Shown here: piece by piece, positions 56,101-64,000 of the stretch | Position numbering within the stretch: position 1 is the stretch's first letter | How the letters are laid out: every line of letters begins with the position of its first letter | Assembly: GCA_963755825.1 (NCBI GenBank) | Contig: CAVWLA010000001.1 | Coordinates: forward strand, 496,001 to 560,000 | Source: DATBQN01 sp963755825 | Lineage (GTDB): Bacteria > Acidobacteriota > Thermoanaerobaculia > Multivoradales > UBA5704 | Reading direction: 5' to 3' | DNA length: 64,000 bases | Made by a program: the position numbers and the translations under genes | The notes under the pieces: model-generated | What the model was told of the DNA's origin: nothing | Databases searched by the model: none | What the model saw: only the letters and a program-made list of their open reading frames with translations

Positions 56101-59100
56101 GCTCGCGGGTGAGGACGCCGACCGACCAGCCGTCGCAGACGATGTGGTGGAGGGTGATCTGCAGGTGGTGGTCCTCCGGCGAGAGGCGCACCAACCGCAT
56201 CCGCCAGAGCGGACCGGCCGCCAGGTCGAAGGGGCGCCCCGCCTCGTCGGCGAGGAGCCGCGCGGCCTCGGCCTGCCGGGCGGGTTCGGCCAGCCCGCCC
56301 AGGTCGACGGCGGGGAGAAGCGCCGGGCGGGGCGGCACGACGACCTGCCGGGGACGGCCGCCCGCCGCGGGAAAGACGGTGCGCAGCACCTCGTGGCGGC
56401 GCTCGATCGCCGCCGCGGCCCGCGCCAGCGCCGGCGCGTCGAGCCGTCCGCGGAGGCGCACCGCGGCGGGCATGTTGTAGACCGTCGACCGCTGCTCCAA
56501 GCGATGGAGGAACCAGAGCCGCTGCTGGGCGAACGAGAGCGGAAACCCGGGCTCGGCGGGCGAGGGGAGAAGAGCATCCTCCGGCGCCGGAGCGGGCGGC
56601 GGGTAGCCGAGGCGCGCCGCGAGGTGCCAGGTACCCGGCGCGAGCTCGATCGGCTCGCTCGCGGTCCGCCAGCGCCCCGCGGCCGCCGGCTCGATGGCCT
56701 GGTGGTGATGGAATTTGGGGTCCCCCATCATGCGCCCGGCGGCGTGCAGGCCGTCGGTCATCCGCCGGCCCTCGTAGGGGCTGAGCAGCGCCGGGTGGAA
56801 GTCGATGCCGAGGAACGCGCAGAGCCCTTCCATCACCTCCCGCGGTCCGGCGACCAGCTCCTCGAAGCGGACCCGGATCTGGCGCTCGGCGGGCACGGCG
56901 GCGAGGAAGTCGAGGATGTTCTCGTGACCGCGCTGCCAGACCAGCTCGGCCTGCTGGCGGCGGGGGAGGGGGAGGCCGTGGACCTCGTCCAGGCGGGCCT
57001 CGAGGTAGGAATGGATGGTCGCCGCGGGGTGGCGCACGAGATGGACGAAGCGGGGGGCGAGGAACCAGCTCTCGGCCCGCCGCAAGGCCGGCGGATGCAG
57101 GCAGTAGCGCGGCGTCTTGTCGACCAGGATGCGCTCGCCGGCGCGGCGCTGCAGCTCGCGGTAGAAGGCGGCGACGGAGTCGTCCCGCTCCTCGGCCTGG
57201 GCGACGATCGCGCCGGCGGCCTGGGCGTCGCAGCTCTCGAGCTCCATGACGGCGCGCAGCAGCCCTTCGCGTGCGAAGCCGTCGCGGCCCGAGAGGGCTC
57301 GCCGCCGCTCGCCGAGGGTGCGGAAGCCGAGGAGCTCGAGCTCCGGGGGAGCGAAGAGGCGCGGATGGCCGGCGAGCATGACGCGCAGCAGGGTCGATCC
57401 CGAGCGGAACGGCGCCAGGATGAAGATCGCCGGCGGATTCTTCGCCGCCGTCTCCTCGTCGCCGGCCGCCGCGGGTGAGAACCTGGCGGCGAGATGGCGC
57501 GTCAGCTCCGCCATCGCCGCGGCGGAGGCGAGCGGGGCGGCGCTCCCGCTCCCTGCCGGCTCCGCGCGTTCTGCGAGCGCTCCGCCGCCTTCGTCCGGCG
57601 CGATCCAGCCGGCCTGCGCCAGCTCCCGCCGGTAGCTCCGCTCGAGGTGGGCGGCGAACCCCTCCACCGTCGGCGCCTCGAACAACGGCATCACGTAGAG
57701 GATCGCGTCGAGGTCGCGCTGCAGCCGGTTGATGAAGAGAGCGCCCTGGATGGAGTCGCCGCCGAGGGCGAAGAAGCTGTCGAGAGCGCCGACCTGGGCG
57801 GCCCCCAGCTGCTCGCTCCACATCGCCGCGATGCGCGCTTCGACGGCGGTCAACGGCGCCGCCCGGCCGGTGCCCGCAGCCGCCGCCTGCGGGGCGGGCA
57901 GCCGGCGGCGGTCGACCTTGCCGCTCGGCGTCAGGGGGAAGGCCGGCAGGACGACGAAGGCCGCCGGCACCATGGGCTCCGGCAGCCGCGCGGCGAGGAA
58001 GAGATGGAGGTCGGCCGCCCGCGGCTCGTCACCCGGCTGCGGCGACCGCGGCACCACGTAGGCCGCCAGGCGATGGCCGGCGGCATCCTGGTGAGCGGTC
58101 ACCACGGCTTCGCGCACCGCCGGATGAGTGGCGAGGGCGGCTTCGATCTCGCCCAGCTCGATGCGGAAGCCGCGCAGCTTGACCTGATGGTCGAGCCGCC
58201 CCAGGAACTCGATCGCGCCGTCCGTGCGCAGGCGCGCCAGGTCGCCGGTGGCATAGAGGCGCCCTCCCGGAGCGCCAAGAGAATCAGGGACGAACCGCTC
58301 GGCGGTCAGGTCCGGGCGCCGCAGATAGCCGCGGGAGAGGCCGACGCCGGCGATGTGCAGGTGGCCAGGGACCCCCGCCGGTGCCGGGGAGCCTTGAGAG
58401 TCCAGCAGATGGATTCGCAGGTTGCTGATCGGCCGGCCGATCGGCACCGTGCCCCGCGCGCCGCTCGCTCGAGCAACCGGCCAGGCGGTCACGTCGACCG
58501 AGGCCTCGGTGGGTCCATAGAGGTTGTGCAGCTCCACCCCCAGCGAGCCGGCGCCGGGAAGACCGCCGAGATCGCCGAGAACGGCATGGAACCGCGCGGC
58601 GAGCTCCGGCGGCAGCGCCTCGCCGCTCGCCATCACCCGCCTGAGCGCCCGGCAGTCGCCGAGCCGCGGCTCGGCGAGGAAGACCTGCAGCATGGCGGGG
58701 ACGAAGTGGAGGGTCGACACCTGCTGGTTGGCGATCAGGCCGGCCAGGTAGGCGCTGTCCTGGTGGCCGCCGGGGCGGGCGAGGACGAGGCGCGCCCCGA
58801 CGAGGAGCGGCCAGAAGAGCTCCCACACGGAGACGTCGAAGCTCACCGGAGTCTTCTGCAGCACCCCTTCGCCGGGAGCGAGGCCATATTCCCGCTGCAT
58901 CCAGAGCAGGCGGTTGACGATCCCCTCATGCGGGATCATCGAGCCCTTGGGGGAGCCGGTCGAGCCGGAGGTGTAGATGACGTACGCCAGGTTCTCTCCC
59001 GAGGGAGCGGCCGGGGGAAGGGGAGGGCCGGCGGGCTCCTCGCGCGCCGGCGGAGAGTCCAGACAGATCACCCGCGCGGACCCGGCCGGCAGGCGGCCGG

Positions 59101-62100
59101 CGAGCCGCTCCTGGGTCAGCAGGACGGCGACGCGGGCGTCCGCGAGCATGAAGGCCAGGCGCTCGGCGGGATACGAGGGGTCGAGCGGCAGGTAAGCGCC
59201 GCCGGCCTTGAGCACCGCGAGGAGCCCCACCAGCAGCTCCAGGGAACGCTCCACGGCGACTCCAACCAGGATCTCCGGCGCGACGCCGAGCCGCCGCAGG
59301 AGACGGGCGAGCCGGTCGCTCCGCCGGTCGAGCTCGCCGTAGGTCAGGAACCCCTGCTCGACGACGAGAGCCACCGCATCCGGTGTGCGTCCGGCCTGGT
59401 CAGCGAACAGCTCGTGGAGGCACGCGCCCCGCGCCGCTCGCGGCCACGATTCTTCGGTCGCGTTCCACTCGCGGACGATCTGCTGGCGCTCCGCCGCGGT
59501 GAGGAGCGGCAGCTCGCCGAGCCGGCGGCCGGGGTCTCTCACGGCGCCGCCGAGGAGCCCGGCGAGATGCGCCGCCATGCGCTCGATGGTCACCGCGTCG
59601 AAGAGGTCGCGGCTGTATTTCCACACCGCTTCGACGCCCTCGTCGGTGCCGAGCAGCGACAGGGCGAGGTCGAAGCGGGCGGTGCCGTTGTCGATCTCGC
59701 GGGCGGCCGGCGAGGAGCCGGAGAGCGGCGGCAGCGGACGCGGTGCGCTCTGCTGCACCACCATGACCTGGACGAGCGGCGGGCGGGAGAGATCGCGAGG
59801 AAGGTCGGGCCGATCCAGGAGGCGCTCGAAAGGGAGGTCGCGATCGGCGAGGGCGGCGAGCAGGGTCCTCCGGACGCGCCCCAGGAGATCGGCGAACGGC
59901 GGATCGCCGGAGGCGTCGACGCGCAGCGCCAGCGTGTTGACGAAGCAGCCGATCAGCCCTTCGAGCTCCACCCGCTCGCGGTTGGCGGAGGCGGTCCCGA
60001 CGACCAGGTCCCGCTGCCCGGCGGTCCGCGCGAGGAGGGCGAGCACGCCGCAGAGGAGGGCCATGAACGGGCTGGCGCCGTGCGCCGCGGCGAGCGCCCG
60101 CAGCTCGCCGGCGAGCGCCGCCGGCAGGCGGCGGGCGAGGTGGGCGCCGCGGTACGTGGGGACGGCGGGCCGCGGGTGGTCGGCGGGAATGTCGAGGACC
60201 GGCGGCGGGGTGTCGCCGAGCCGGCGGCGCCAGGCGGCGATTCGGGCCTCGAACTCCGGACCGGCCTGTCGGCTCTCCTGCCAGACGGCGAAGTCGGCGA
60301 GCTGGAGCGGCAGCGCGGGCAGCGGCGAGGGGCACCGCTCGGCAGCGGCCTTGTAGAGCGCCACGATCTCGACCAGAAGGACGCCGAGCGACCAGCCGTC
60401 GGCGACGATGTGGTGGACGGCGAGGCACAGCCGGTCGTCTGCCGCGGCGCGCCGCAGGAGTGCGGCGCGGAGCAGCGGTGCGCGGTCGAGGGCAAAGGAC
60501 CGCCGGGTCAGCTGCCGCTCGCTCTCCGCGGCGGCCGCCGCCGCCGCCGGAACCGCGAGCCCCGAGAGGTCGACGACCGGCAGGGGAAACACCTCACCGG
60601 CGGCCGGCTGCAGCACGACCTGGACCGGCGCGCCATCGACCACCCGGAAGACGGTGCGCAGCGCCTCGTGACGGCGCGCGATCTCTCCCAGAGCGGCGGC
60701 CGCCGCCGGCGCCGACCGCCGGTTGTCTCCAATGCCCTCGACAGCTCCCGGAAGGCGCAGCGACAACCCCAGGTTGTACGCCGGGTTGCCGGGCTCCAGC
60801 TGGTCGAGAAACCAGAAGCGCCGCTGCGTCGAGGTCAGGGGGAGGGGCCGGCCGCGGTCGGCGCGGGGGATCGGTGCGGTGGCGTCGCCTGTCTCCAAGG
60901 CGCCGGCCGTCGCCGCCTCCAGACGGGCCGCGAGCCGGGCGACGGTCGGCGCCGCGAACAGATCGTCCAGGGTCAGCTCGGCGCCGCTCTCCTGCAGGCG
61001 GGCGAGGAGCTGCGCGCCGCGCAGCGAATCGCCTCCCAGGACGAAGAAGTCGTCGTCGGCGCCCACCGTTCCAGGCACCAGGTCGAGCACCTCCTCCCAG
61101 GCCTGCGCCACCCGCTCCTCGGCGGGGGTGCGCGGAGGTCGGCGTCTGCTCGCCAGCTCGCCCACCGGCTCGCCTGCCTGGCCGGCCTCGAACGACCCCA
61201 GGATCTCCAGCCCGCCGGAGAGGAAGAGGTCGCGGCAGGCCCGCCGCCGCACCTTGCCGCTGGTGGTCTTGGGAACCGCTCCGGGCCTGGCCAAGAGGAG
61301 GGAGGCAACCTGCACCTCGTGCTCCTCGGCCATCGCCCGGCGGATCGCCGCGGCCATCGCCGCCATCGTCGCCGGCGAGGCGTCGGCTTGCGAAGCGACC
61401 TCCTGGACCAGCACCAGGCGCTCCTCGCCGCCGGCCTCCACCGCGAAGGCCGCGCCGCCGCCGGGGCGCAGGGCGGGGTGGCTCCTCTCGGCGGTCCATT
61501 CGATGTCCTGCGGATAGAGGTTGCGCCCGCGGACGAGGATCAGATCCTTGAGGCGGCCGGCGACGAACAGCTCGCCGTCGCGGACGAAGCCCAGGTCGCC
61601 GGTGCGCAGAAAGGTGCCGGGGTGGCTGGGTAACCGCGCGGCGAACGTCTCGGCCGACGTCCGCGGCTGGGCCCAGTAGCCGAGGGCGACGCTCTCGCCG
61701 GCGACCCAGATCTCGCCCACCTCCTCCGCGCCGCGCTCGGTCGAGCTGACGGGATCGACCAGCCGCACCTCGAGCCCGCTGGCGACGCGGCCGCAACCGA
61801 CGAGGCGGCGGGCCGCCGCCGGCGGGTCCTCGCCTGCTGCGGCGCGCGGGTCGCCGGCTGCGGCGACGCGATCCTGGGAGAGGGCGGCCGCATCGGCGGC
61901 GAAGATCGCAGGCTCTTCCGGCTCCTCCCCCTGGGCACGGCGGCCGGAGACCAGGAGGGTGGCCTCGGCGAGGCCGTAGCAGGGGAAGAAGGCCCGGCTT
62001 CGGAAACCGGCGCCGGCGAACGCTGCGGCGAAGCGCTCCAGGGCTTCCGCGCGGACCGGCTCGGCGCCGTTGAACGCCACCCGCCAGGCGGAGAGGTCGA

Positions 62101-62968
62101 GAGGGTCGTCCGCATCGAGAGCGACCCGCCTGGCGCAGAGGTCGTAGGCGAAATTCGGACCGCCGCTGACGCTCGCCCGGTGCCGCGAGATCGCCTCCAG
62201 CCAGCGCCGGGGGCGCTGCAGGAAGTGGAGCGGCGAGAGCAGGACGCAGCGGGCGCCGAGGAAGAGCGGGTGGAGGAGGCCGCCGATCAGCCCCATGTCG
62301 TGGTGGGGCGGCAGCCAGCTGGCGATGACCGCGCCCTCGTCCGTGGCGAAGGCCTCCTGGATCATGCGCTGATTGGCGAGGAGGTTGCCGTGCGACACCA
62401 TCACCCCCTTGGGGGAGCTGGTCGAGCCCGAGGTGTACTGCAGGAAGGCGACATCGTCCGCGCGGCTGGCGGTCTCCCGCCAATCCTCGGCCGCACCGGG
62501 GGCGACGCCGTCGACCTCCAGGAAGATCTCCGGGAGATGGGATGGAGCCGCGTGCCGCGCCAGCAGCTTCTCGAGGCCGCGACGGGCGGCGGCGGCGGTG
62601 AGGATCGCCCGCGGTCCGCAGTCGGCGAGGATGGCCTGCAGGCGCGGCAGAGCGCGCCGGCCTGTCGGCGGCGAGACCGGCACCGCGGCGACCCCGGCGT
62701 AGAGACAGCCGGCGAAGGCGCTGATGAAATCGAGGCCGGGAGGCAGGAGCAGCAGCGCCCGCTCGCCGGCCATGGGGAGCGCCTGGAGGTGCGCCGCGAT
62801 GGCGCGGGCGCGACGGTCGAGCTCGCCGTAGGTGAGGAGTCTCTCCTCCCGCTCGCCGTCCGCCAGGAAGGTGAAGGCCGGCCGGCCGGGATCGGCAGCC
62901 GCCCGTGCGCGGAGCAGCCCGATCAGGCTCGACGCCTCCCGGGCACCGCTCAGCTGCGGATGCGCCAA
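53195..62968 (-). CDS. Lipopeptide-initiating NRPS (NRPS-A): FAAL-ACP-C-A(Ser)-PCP-sulfotransferase-C-A-PCP
   Basis: This 3257-residue enzyme begins the assembly line. A fatty acyl-AMP ligase (about 1-590, LQYTSGSTSSPKG at about 176-188) loads a fatty acid on the ACP (Ser648). C1 (His852/853, Asp857) joins it to the first residue. A1 (TSGSTG from 1333) has the pocket D-V-W-H-M-S-L-V-D, the pattern of serine activators. PCP1 carries Ser1739. A sulfotransferase domain (about 1843-2130) follows, with the PAPS loop FRSGSTLL (from 1854) and the 3'-phosphate motif VRHPAATIHS (Arg1979). Then come C2 (His2274/2275, Asp2279), A2 (TSGSTG from 2771, pocket D-A-W-Q-L-G-L-I-D, Gln-like, low certainty) and PCP2 (Ser3166). 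The A2 lysine motif reads NEKVDR, not NGKVDR. The start is TTG at 62968 with GGTGGA about ten bases upstream; no in-frame ATG or GTG is nearby. Confidence 0.95.
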   Translation of the reverse strand: MAHPQLSGAREASSLIGLLRARAAADPGRPAFTFLADGEREERLLTYGELDRRARAIAAHLQALPMAGERALLLLPPGLDFISAFAGCLYAGVAAVPVSPPTGRRALPRLQAILADCGPRAILTAAAARRGLEKLLARHAAPSHLPEIFLEVDGVAPGAAEDWRETASRADDVAFLQYTSGSTSSPKGVMVSHGNLLANQRMIQEAFATDEGAVIASWLPPHHDMGLIGGLLHPLFLGARCVLLSPLHFLQRPRRWLEAISRHRASVSGGPNFAYDLCARRVALDADDPLDLSAWRVAFNGAEPVRAEALERFAAAFAGAGFRSRAFFPCYGLAEATLLVSGRRAQGEEPEEPAIFAADAAALSQDRVAAAGDPRAAAGEDPPAAARRLVGCGRVASGLEVRLVDPVSSTERGAEEVGEIWVAGESVALGYWAQPRTSAETFAARLPSHPGTFLRTGDLGFVRDGELFVAGRLKDLILVRGRNLYPQDIEWTAERSHPALRPGGGAAFAVEAGGEERLVLVQEVASQADASPATMAAMAAAIRRAMAEEHEVQVASLLLARPGAVPKTTSGKVRRRACRDLFLSGGLEILGSFEAGQAGEPVGELASRRRPPRTPAEERVAQAWEEVLDLVPGTVGADDDFFVLGGDSLRGAQLLARLQESGAELTLDDLFAAPTVARLAARLEAATAGALETGDATAPIPRADRGRPLPLTSTQRRFWFLDQLEPGNPAYNLGLSLRLPGAVEGIGDNRRSAPAAAAALGEIARRHEALRTVFRVVDGAPVQVVLQPAAGEVFPLPVVDLSGLAVPAAAAAAAESERQLTRRSFALDRAPLLRAALLRRAAADDRLCLAVHHIVADGWSLGVLLVEIVALYKAAAERCPSPLPALPLQLADFAVWQESRQAGPEFEARIAAWRRRLGDTPPPVLDIPADHPRPAVPTYRGAHLARRLPAALAGELRALAAAHGASPFMALLCGVLALLARTAGQRDLVVGTASANRERVELEGLIGCFVNTLALRVDASGDPPFADLLGRVRRTLLAALADRDLPFERLLDRPDLPRDLSRPPLVQVMVVQQSAPRPLPPLSGSSPAAREIDNGTARFDLALSLLGTDEGVEAVWKYSRDLFDAVTIERMAAHLAGLLGGAVRDPGRRLGELPLLTAAERQQIVREWNATEESWPRAARGACLHELFADQAGRTPDAVALVVEQGFLTYGELDRRSDRLARLLRRLGVAPEILVGVAVERSLELLVGLLAVLKAGGAYLPLDPSYPAERLAFMLADARVAVLLTQERLAGRLPAGSARVICLDSPPAREEPAGPPLPPAAPSGENLAYVIYTSGSTGSPKGSMIPHEGIVNRLLWMQREYGLAPGEGVLQKTPVSFDVSVWELFWPLLVGARLVLARPGGHQDSAYLAGLIANQQVSTLHFVPAMLQVFLAEPRLGDCRALRRVMASGEALPPELAARFHAVLGDLGGLPGAGSLGVELHNLYGPTEASVDVTAWPVARASGARGTVPIGRPISNLRIHLLDSQGSPAPAGVPGHLHIAGVGLSRGYLRRPDLTAERFVPDSLGAPGGRLYATGDLARLRTDGAIEFLGRLDHQVKLRGFRIELGEIEAALATHPAVREAVVTAHQDAAGHRLAAYVVPRSPQPGDEPRAADLHLFLAARLPEPMVPAAFVVLPAFPLTPSGKVDRRRLPAPQAAAAGTGRAAPLTAVEARIAAMWSEQLGAAQVGALDSFFALGGDSIQGALFINRLQRDLDAILYVMPLFEAPTVEGFAAHLERSYRRELAQAGWIAPDEGGGALAERAEPAGSGSAAPLASAAAMAELTRHLAARFSPAAAGDEETAAKNPPAIFILAPFRSGSTLLRVMLAGHPRLFAPPELELLGFRTLGERRRALSGRDGFAREGLLRAVMELESCDAQAAGAIVAQAEERDDSVAAFYRELQRRAGERILVDKTPRYCLHPPALRRAESWFLAPRFVHLVRHPAATIHSYLEARLDEVHGLPLPRRQQAELVWQRGHENILDFLAAVPAERQIRVRFEELVAGPREVMEGLCAFLGIDFHPALLSPYEGRRMTDGLHAAGRMMGDPKFHHHQAIEPAAAGRWRTASEPIELAPGTWHLAARLGYPPPAPAPEDALLPSPAEPGFPLSFAQQRLWFLHRLEQRSTVYNMPAAVRLRGRLDAPALARAAAAIERRHEVLRTVFPAAGGRPRQVVVPPRPALLPAVDLGGLAEPARQAEAARLLADEAGRPFDLAAGPLWRMRLVRLSPEDHHLQITLHHIVCDGWSVGVLTRELADLYATFREGRHSPLPELPLQYGDFALGQRRRISGELLAAHLRYWRRQLAEPLPVLALPTDRPRPAVQTYRGAILSLDLPPALATGLRELGRATGSTLFMVLAAGFQALLQAYSGQDDLVIATVSANRDRAEIENLIGVFVNTLVLRTDLSGDPAWRALLGRVRQVCVGAFRHAELPFERLVGELAVDRSLGRPPLDAAMLALQNAPRRDLALSGLAVERLPVPSHIAKSDLSLDWSEHQGGLRAAIEYNVDLFDAATTGRLAGHLLQLFAGAIEDPDRRIGDLPFLGAAERHQIVIEWNATAITASDSERRPAACLHELFEAQAARTPDAVAVSVESDAESGALTYGELQRRADRLALHLRRSGVGPEVLVGVAMERSPEAVVAILAVLKASGAYLPLDPDHPADRLAFMLADARAPVLITQERLRGRLPEGGAVVLSLGADGGVSPREIELPAERSKPFRRDIATAAVLPDNLAYAIYTSGSTGVPKGVQISHRSIVDHLLWAQRRLPVGPTDSVVLKTALSFDASLWELFLPLANGARIELARPRGELDVGYLARLVTRTGATVLQVVPSMLAVFLEDPAMAACTSLRRVLCGSEALSAPLCERFHQRSGAELHNLYGPTECSIDAAHWACEPRPASAGAAVPIGRPIDNAQIHLLDRRFRPVPLGVPGHLHIGGMGVARGYLGRPELTAELFVPDPWGGAGRRLYATGDLARRRADGAIEFLGRLDHQVKVRGFRIELGEIEACLLTHPAVRQAVVVARRESREAAGLRLVAYVVERNGAEIPAAELRSYLAARLPEPMVPRTFVALPALPLGPNEKVDRARLPQPGDDRSAAAYVSPESANELLIAEVWRQVLGVERIGIHDNFFDLGGHSLLAAEVHGKLRERLQIDLPLLDLFQHPTVHALAGRLSAGEPQAPDLSGRIDQAHQESRAIQRRRKALARQRNPSAGPPAVVQELVEPRSRE
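56580..57442 (-). other. Embedded sulfotransferase domain within NRPS-A
   Basis: This domain lies between the serine-module carrier protein and the next condensation domain. It shows the 5'-phosphosulfate loop APFRSGSTLLRVMLAGHP, the conserved FAPPELELLGF segment, VDKTPRYCLHPPAL, the 3'-phosphate motif HLVRHP with downstream Thr and Ser, and a C-terminal RMMGDPKFHHHQAI block. It is full length and intact, and the frame runs through it without interruption. Confidence 0.92.
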
Positions 62969-62980
62969 GCCGGAATTTCC

Positions 62981-62994
62981 ACCCCCGTAGGGGT
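62981..62994. promoter_or_regulatory. Small palindrome in the NRPS-A leader
   Basis: ACCCC-CGTA-GGGGT is a 5-bp inverted repeat 12-26 bases upstream of the NRPS-A TTG start. It overlaps the likely ribosome-site region, so it could affect translation or bind a regulator. Confidence 0.3.
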
Positions 62995-63006
62995 CACCAC
63001 ATCTTC

Positions 63007-63069
63007 GTGCATATAAAATTATTGTTTTTACATAGGCTATGACAGATTGCTGTGGGCGTGGAGTATACT
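63007..63069. promoter_or_regulatory. AT-rich divergent promoter region with TATACT box
   Basis: The 154-base gap between NRPS-A (minus) and the sialidase-like gene (plus) contains a markedly AT-rich stretch (about 63009-63040) in otherwise GC-rich DNA. On the plus strand TATACT at 63064-63069 is a good -10 for the secreted protein, with ATGACA (63039-63044) as a possible -35 at a long 19-base spacing. On the minus strand the same AT-rich tract, with TTTTATAT, is the only likely promoter for the 29-kb assembly line. Confidence 0.45.
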
Positions 63070-63122
63070 ACGCCGACGCGACAGAAACTTGCGATCCGGG
63101 AGCGCGGAAACCATGGCAAAAC

Positions 63123-64000
63123 ATGCGTAGAAAATGGTTTCCATGGCTCGCGGCTCGGGGAGGAGCCACGGCCACTGCGATGGCCGTCTCGCTGCTGCTC
63201 GCCGCCCCCGGCGCCGCCGCTGGACCGTCGCTCGCCGACCCGCCGGTCGTCCCGGAATCGCCGAGCGGTCCAGCCCCTCAAGCCGCTCCCAACCCTCCCG
63301 AGCCCGCCGCTCAATCCAACGCACCCAGCGGAGCGAACGCTCAGAGCTCGCCGAATGTTCAGATTATTCAGAGCATCCTGAACGTCCGGCTCAATGCGCC
63401 GCAGCTCCCGGCGCCGGACGGCCAGCTCGGCCGGTCGGGAGAGGCGGTCGCCGCGGACACCGAGGGAGAGCATCTGGTGGCCGCCTGGGAGAGCCTCGGC
63501 GGCTTCTGCGGCCCGCCGGTGGGCAGGGCCTGCAAGCCCCCCGCGAGCCCGGGGATCACCGGCTTCGGCACCTCGAGCGACGGCGGCCGCACCTGGGTCG
63601 ACGGCGGCGCGCCCCCGATCGTCGACCACACCGTCACCGGCGGGCACCCGTGGCTCGATCGCGGTGGCAGGGACGGGCGGACCTTCTTCCTCGTCAGCCG
63701 CGGCTGGGACGCCGCCAAGGTGATCCAGAAGGGCCTCACCCTCCACCGCGGCCGCTTCGACCACGGCGTGTTCGCCTGGCAGGACGGACGGCTCCTCGCG
63801 CCGCCGACCGCCGGCGACGTCTGGCGCGGCAGCTCGGTGACGGCGGCCAAGGATGGCAGCGGCCTGGTGCTCGTGGCGCTCACCAACCTGCGCACGATCT
63901 GCGGCCCGCAGAGCCCGGGCCGCCCACGGATCGGCGGCTTCGGGCAGATCGAGGTTCTGCGCAGCGACGATTCGGGAAGCAGCTGGAGCCGGCCGATCGT
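63123..64000 (+). CDS. Secreted sialidase/BNR-repeat-like protein, 3'-truncated
   Basis: An open frame from the ATG at 63123 runs to the window end (292 codons). It starts with a basic signal peptide (RRKWFPWLAARGG, then hydrophobic MAVSLLLAAPGAAAG). A Pro/Ala/Ser-rich low-complexity linker covers about 40-80. A globular part with beta-propeller traits follows: RSGEAVAADTEGEHLVAAWES, the Asp-box-like SSDGGRTWVDGG, and SDDSGSSWSRP at the window edge. Such S-D-x-G-x-T-W repeats mark sialidase-like propellers. No catalytic residues can be assigned in the visible part, so it may be a non-enzymatic propeller. Cysteines near 135-150 suggest disulfides in an exported protein. It is divergent from the NRPS operon; a functional link is not shown. 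Confidence 0.8.
   Translation, partial: MRRKWFPWLAARGGATATAMAVSLLLAAPGAAAGPSLADPPVVPESPSGPAPQAAPNPPEPAAQSNAPSGANAQSSPNVQIIQSILNVRLNAPQLPAPDGQLGRSGEAVAADTEGEHLVAAWESLGGFCGPPVGRACKPPASPGITGFGTSSDGGRTWVDGGAPPIVDHTVTGGHPWLDRGGRDGRTFFLVSRGWDAAKVIQKGLTLHRGRFDHGVFAWQDGRLLAPPTAGDVWRGSSVTAAKDGSGLVLVALTNLRTICGPQSPGRPRIGGFGQIEVLRSDDSGSSWSRPI

Overview
This window comes from a GC-rich Gram-negative bacterium. It carries lipid A genes (lpxD, fabZ, lpxA), the outer-membrane assembly gene bamA with an OmpH/Skp chaperone, and lipoprotein-export genes (lolC/E, lolD). The gene order (lysS-lolC-lolD, clpC, bamA-ompH-lpxD-fabZ-lpxA-oxidoreductase), the secreted protein with a C-terminal FWFFD...VNGHFW domain, and the sialidase-like secreted protein point to an uncultured Acidobacteriota, probably Thermoanaerobaculia-like. 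That assignment is inference from gene content, not from a marker search.

Region 1 (1-23.3 kb) is mostly chromosomal housekeeping: a truncated threonine aldolase, a membrane protein of unknown function, RidA, hypoxanthine phosphoribosyltransferase, an unknown helical protein, a five-copy 41-bp tandem repeat, a VOC-family protein, purine nucleoside phosphorylase, lysyl-tRNA synthetase with the Lol ABC transporter, ClpC, and the BamA/OmpH/LpxD/FabZ/LpxA cell-envelope operon ending in a Gfo/Idh oxidoreductase. It closes with MTA phosphorylase, SurE, Pcm, acylphosphatase, adenine phosphoribosyltransferase and tRNA-Arg(CCT). Four purine-salvage enzymes lie in this 23 kb.

Region 2 (23.3-33.8 kb) is accessory. 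It holds a secreted FWFFD-domain protein, a translationally coupled tripartite RND efflux operon (TolC-like, lipoprotein adaptor, RND pump) on the minus strand, a MOSC-domain protein, and a two-gene signalling unit (single-domain response regulator plus CHASE3 hybrid kinase with two receivers). The signalling unit is flanked by 41-bp direct repeats. One of these is the real 3' end of the adjacent peptide synthetase gene, and the other is an isolated remnant.

Region 3 (33.8-63.0 kb, minus strand) is one 29-kb three-gene assembly line transcribed from about 63.0 kb. NRPS-A is FAAL-ACP-C-A(Ser)-PCP-sulfotransferase-C-A-PCP. The PKS is KS-AT-ACP with no reductive domains. NRPS-B is five C-A-PCP modules with no thioesterase or reductase. 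The first two genes overlap by 4 nt (GTGA), and NRPS-B starts 23 nt after the PKS stop. The expected product is an N-acylated lipopeptide with seven amino acids, one ketide extension after residue 2, and a seryl unit processed by a built-in sulfotransferase domain. How the product is released is not encoded here. Region 4 (63.1-64.0 kb) is the 5' end of a divergent gene for a secreted sialidase/BNR-like protein.
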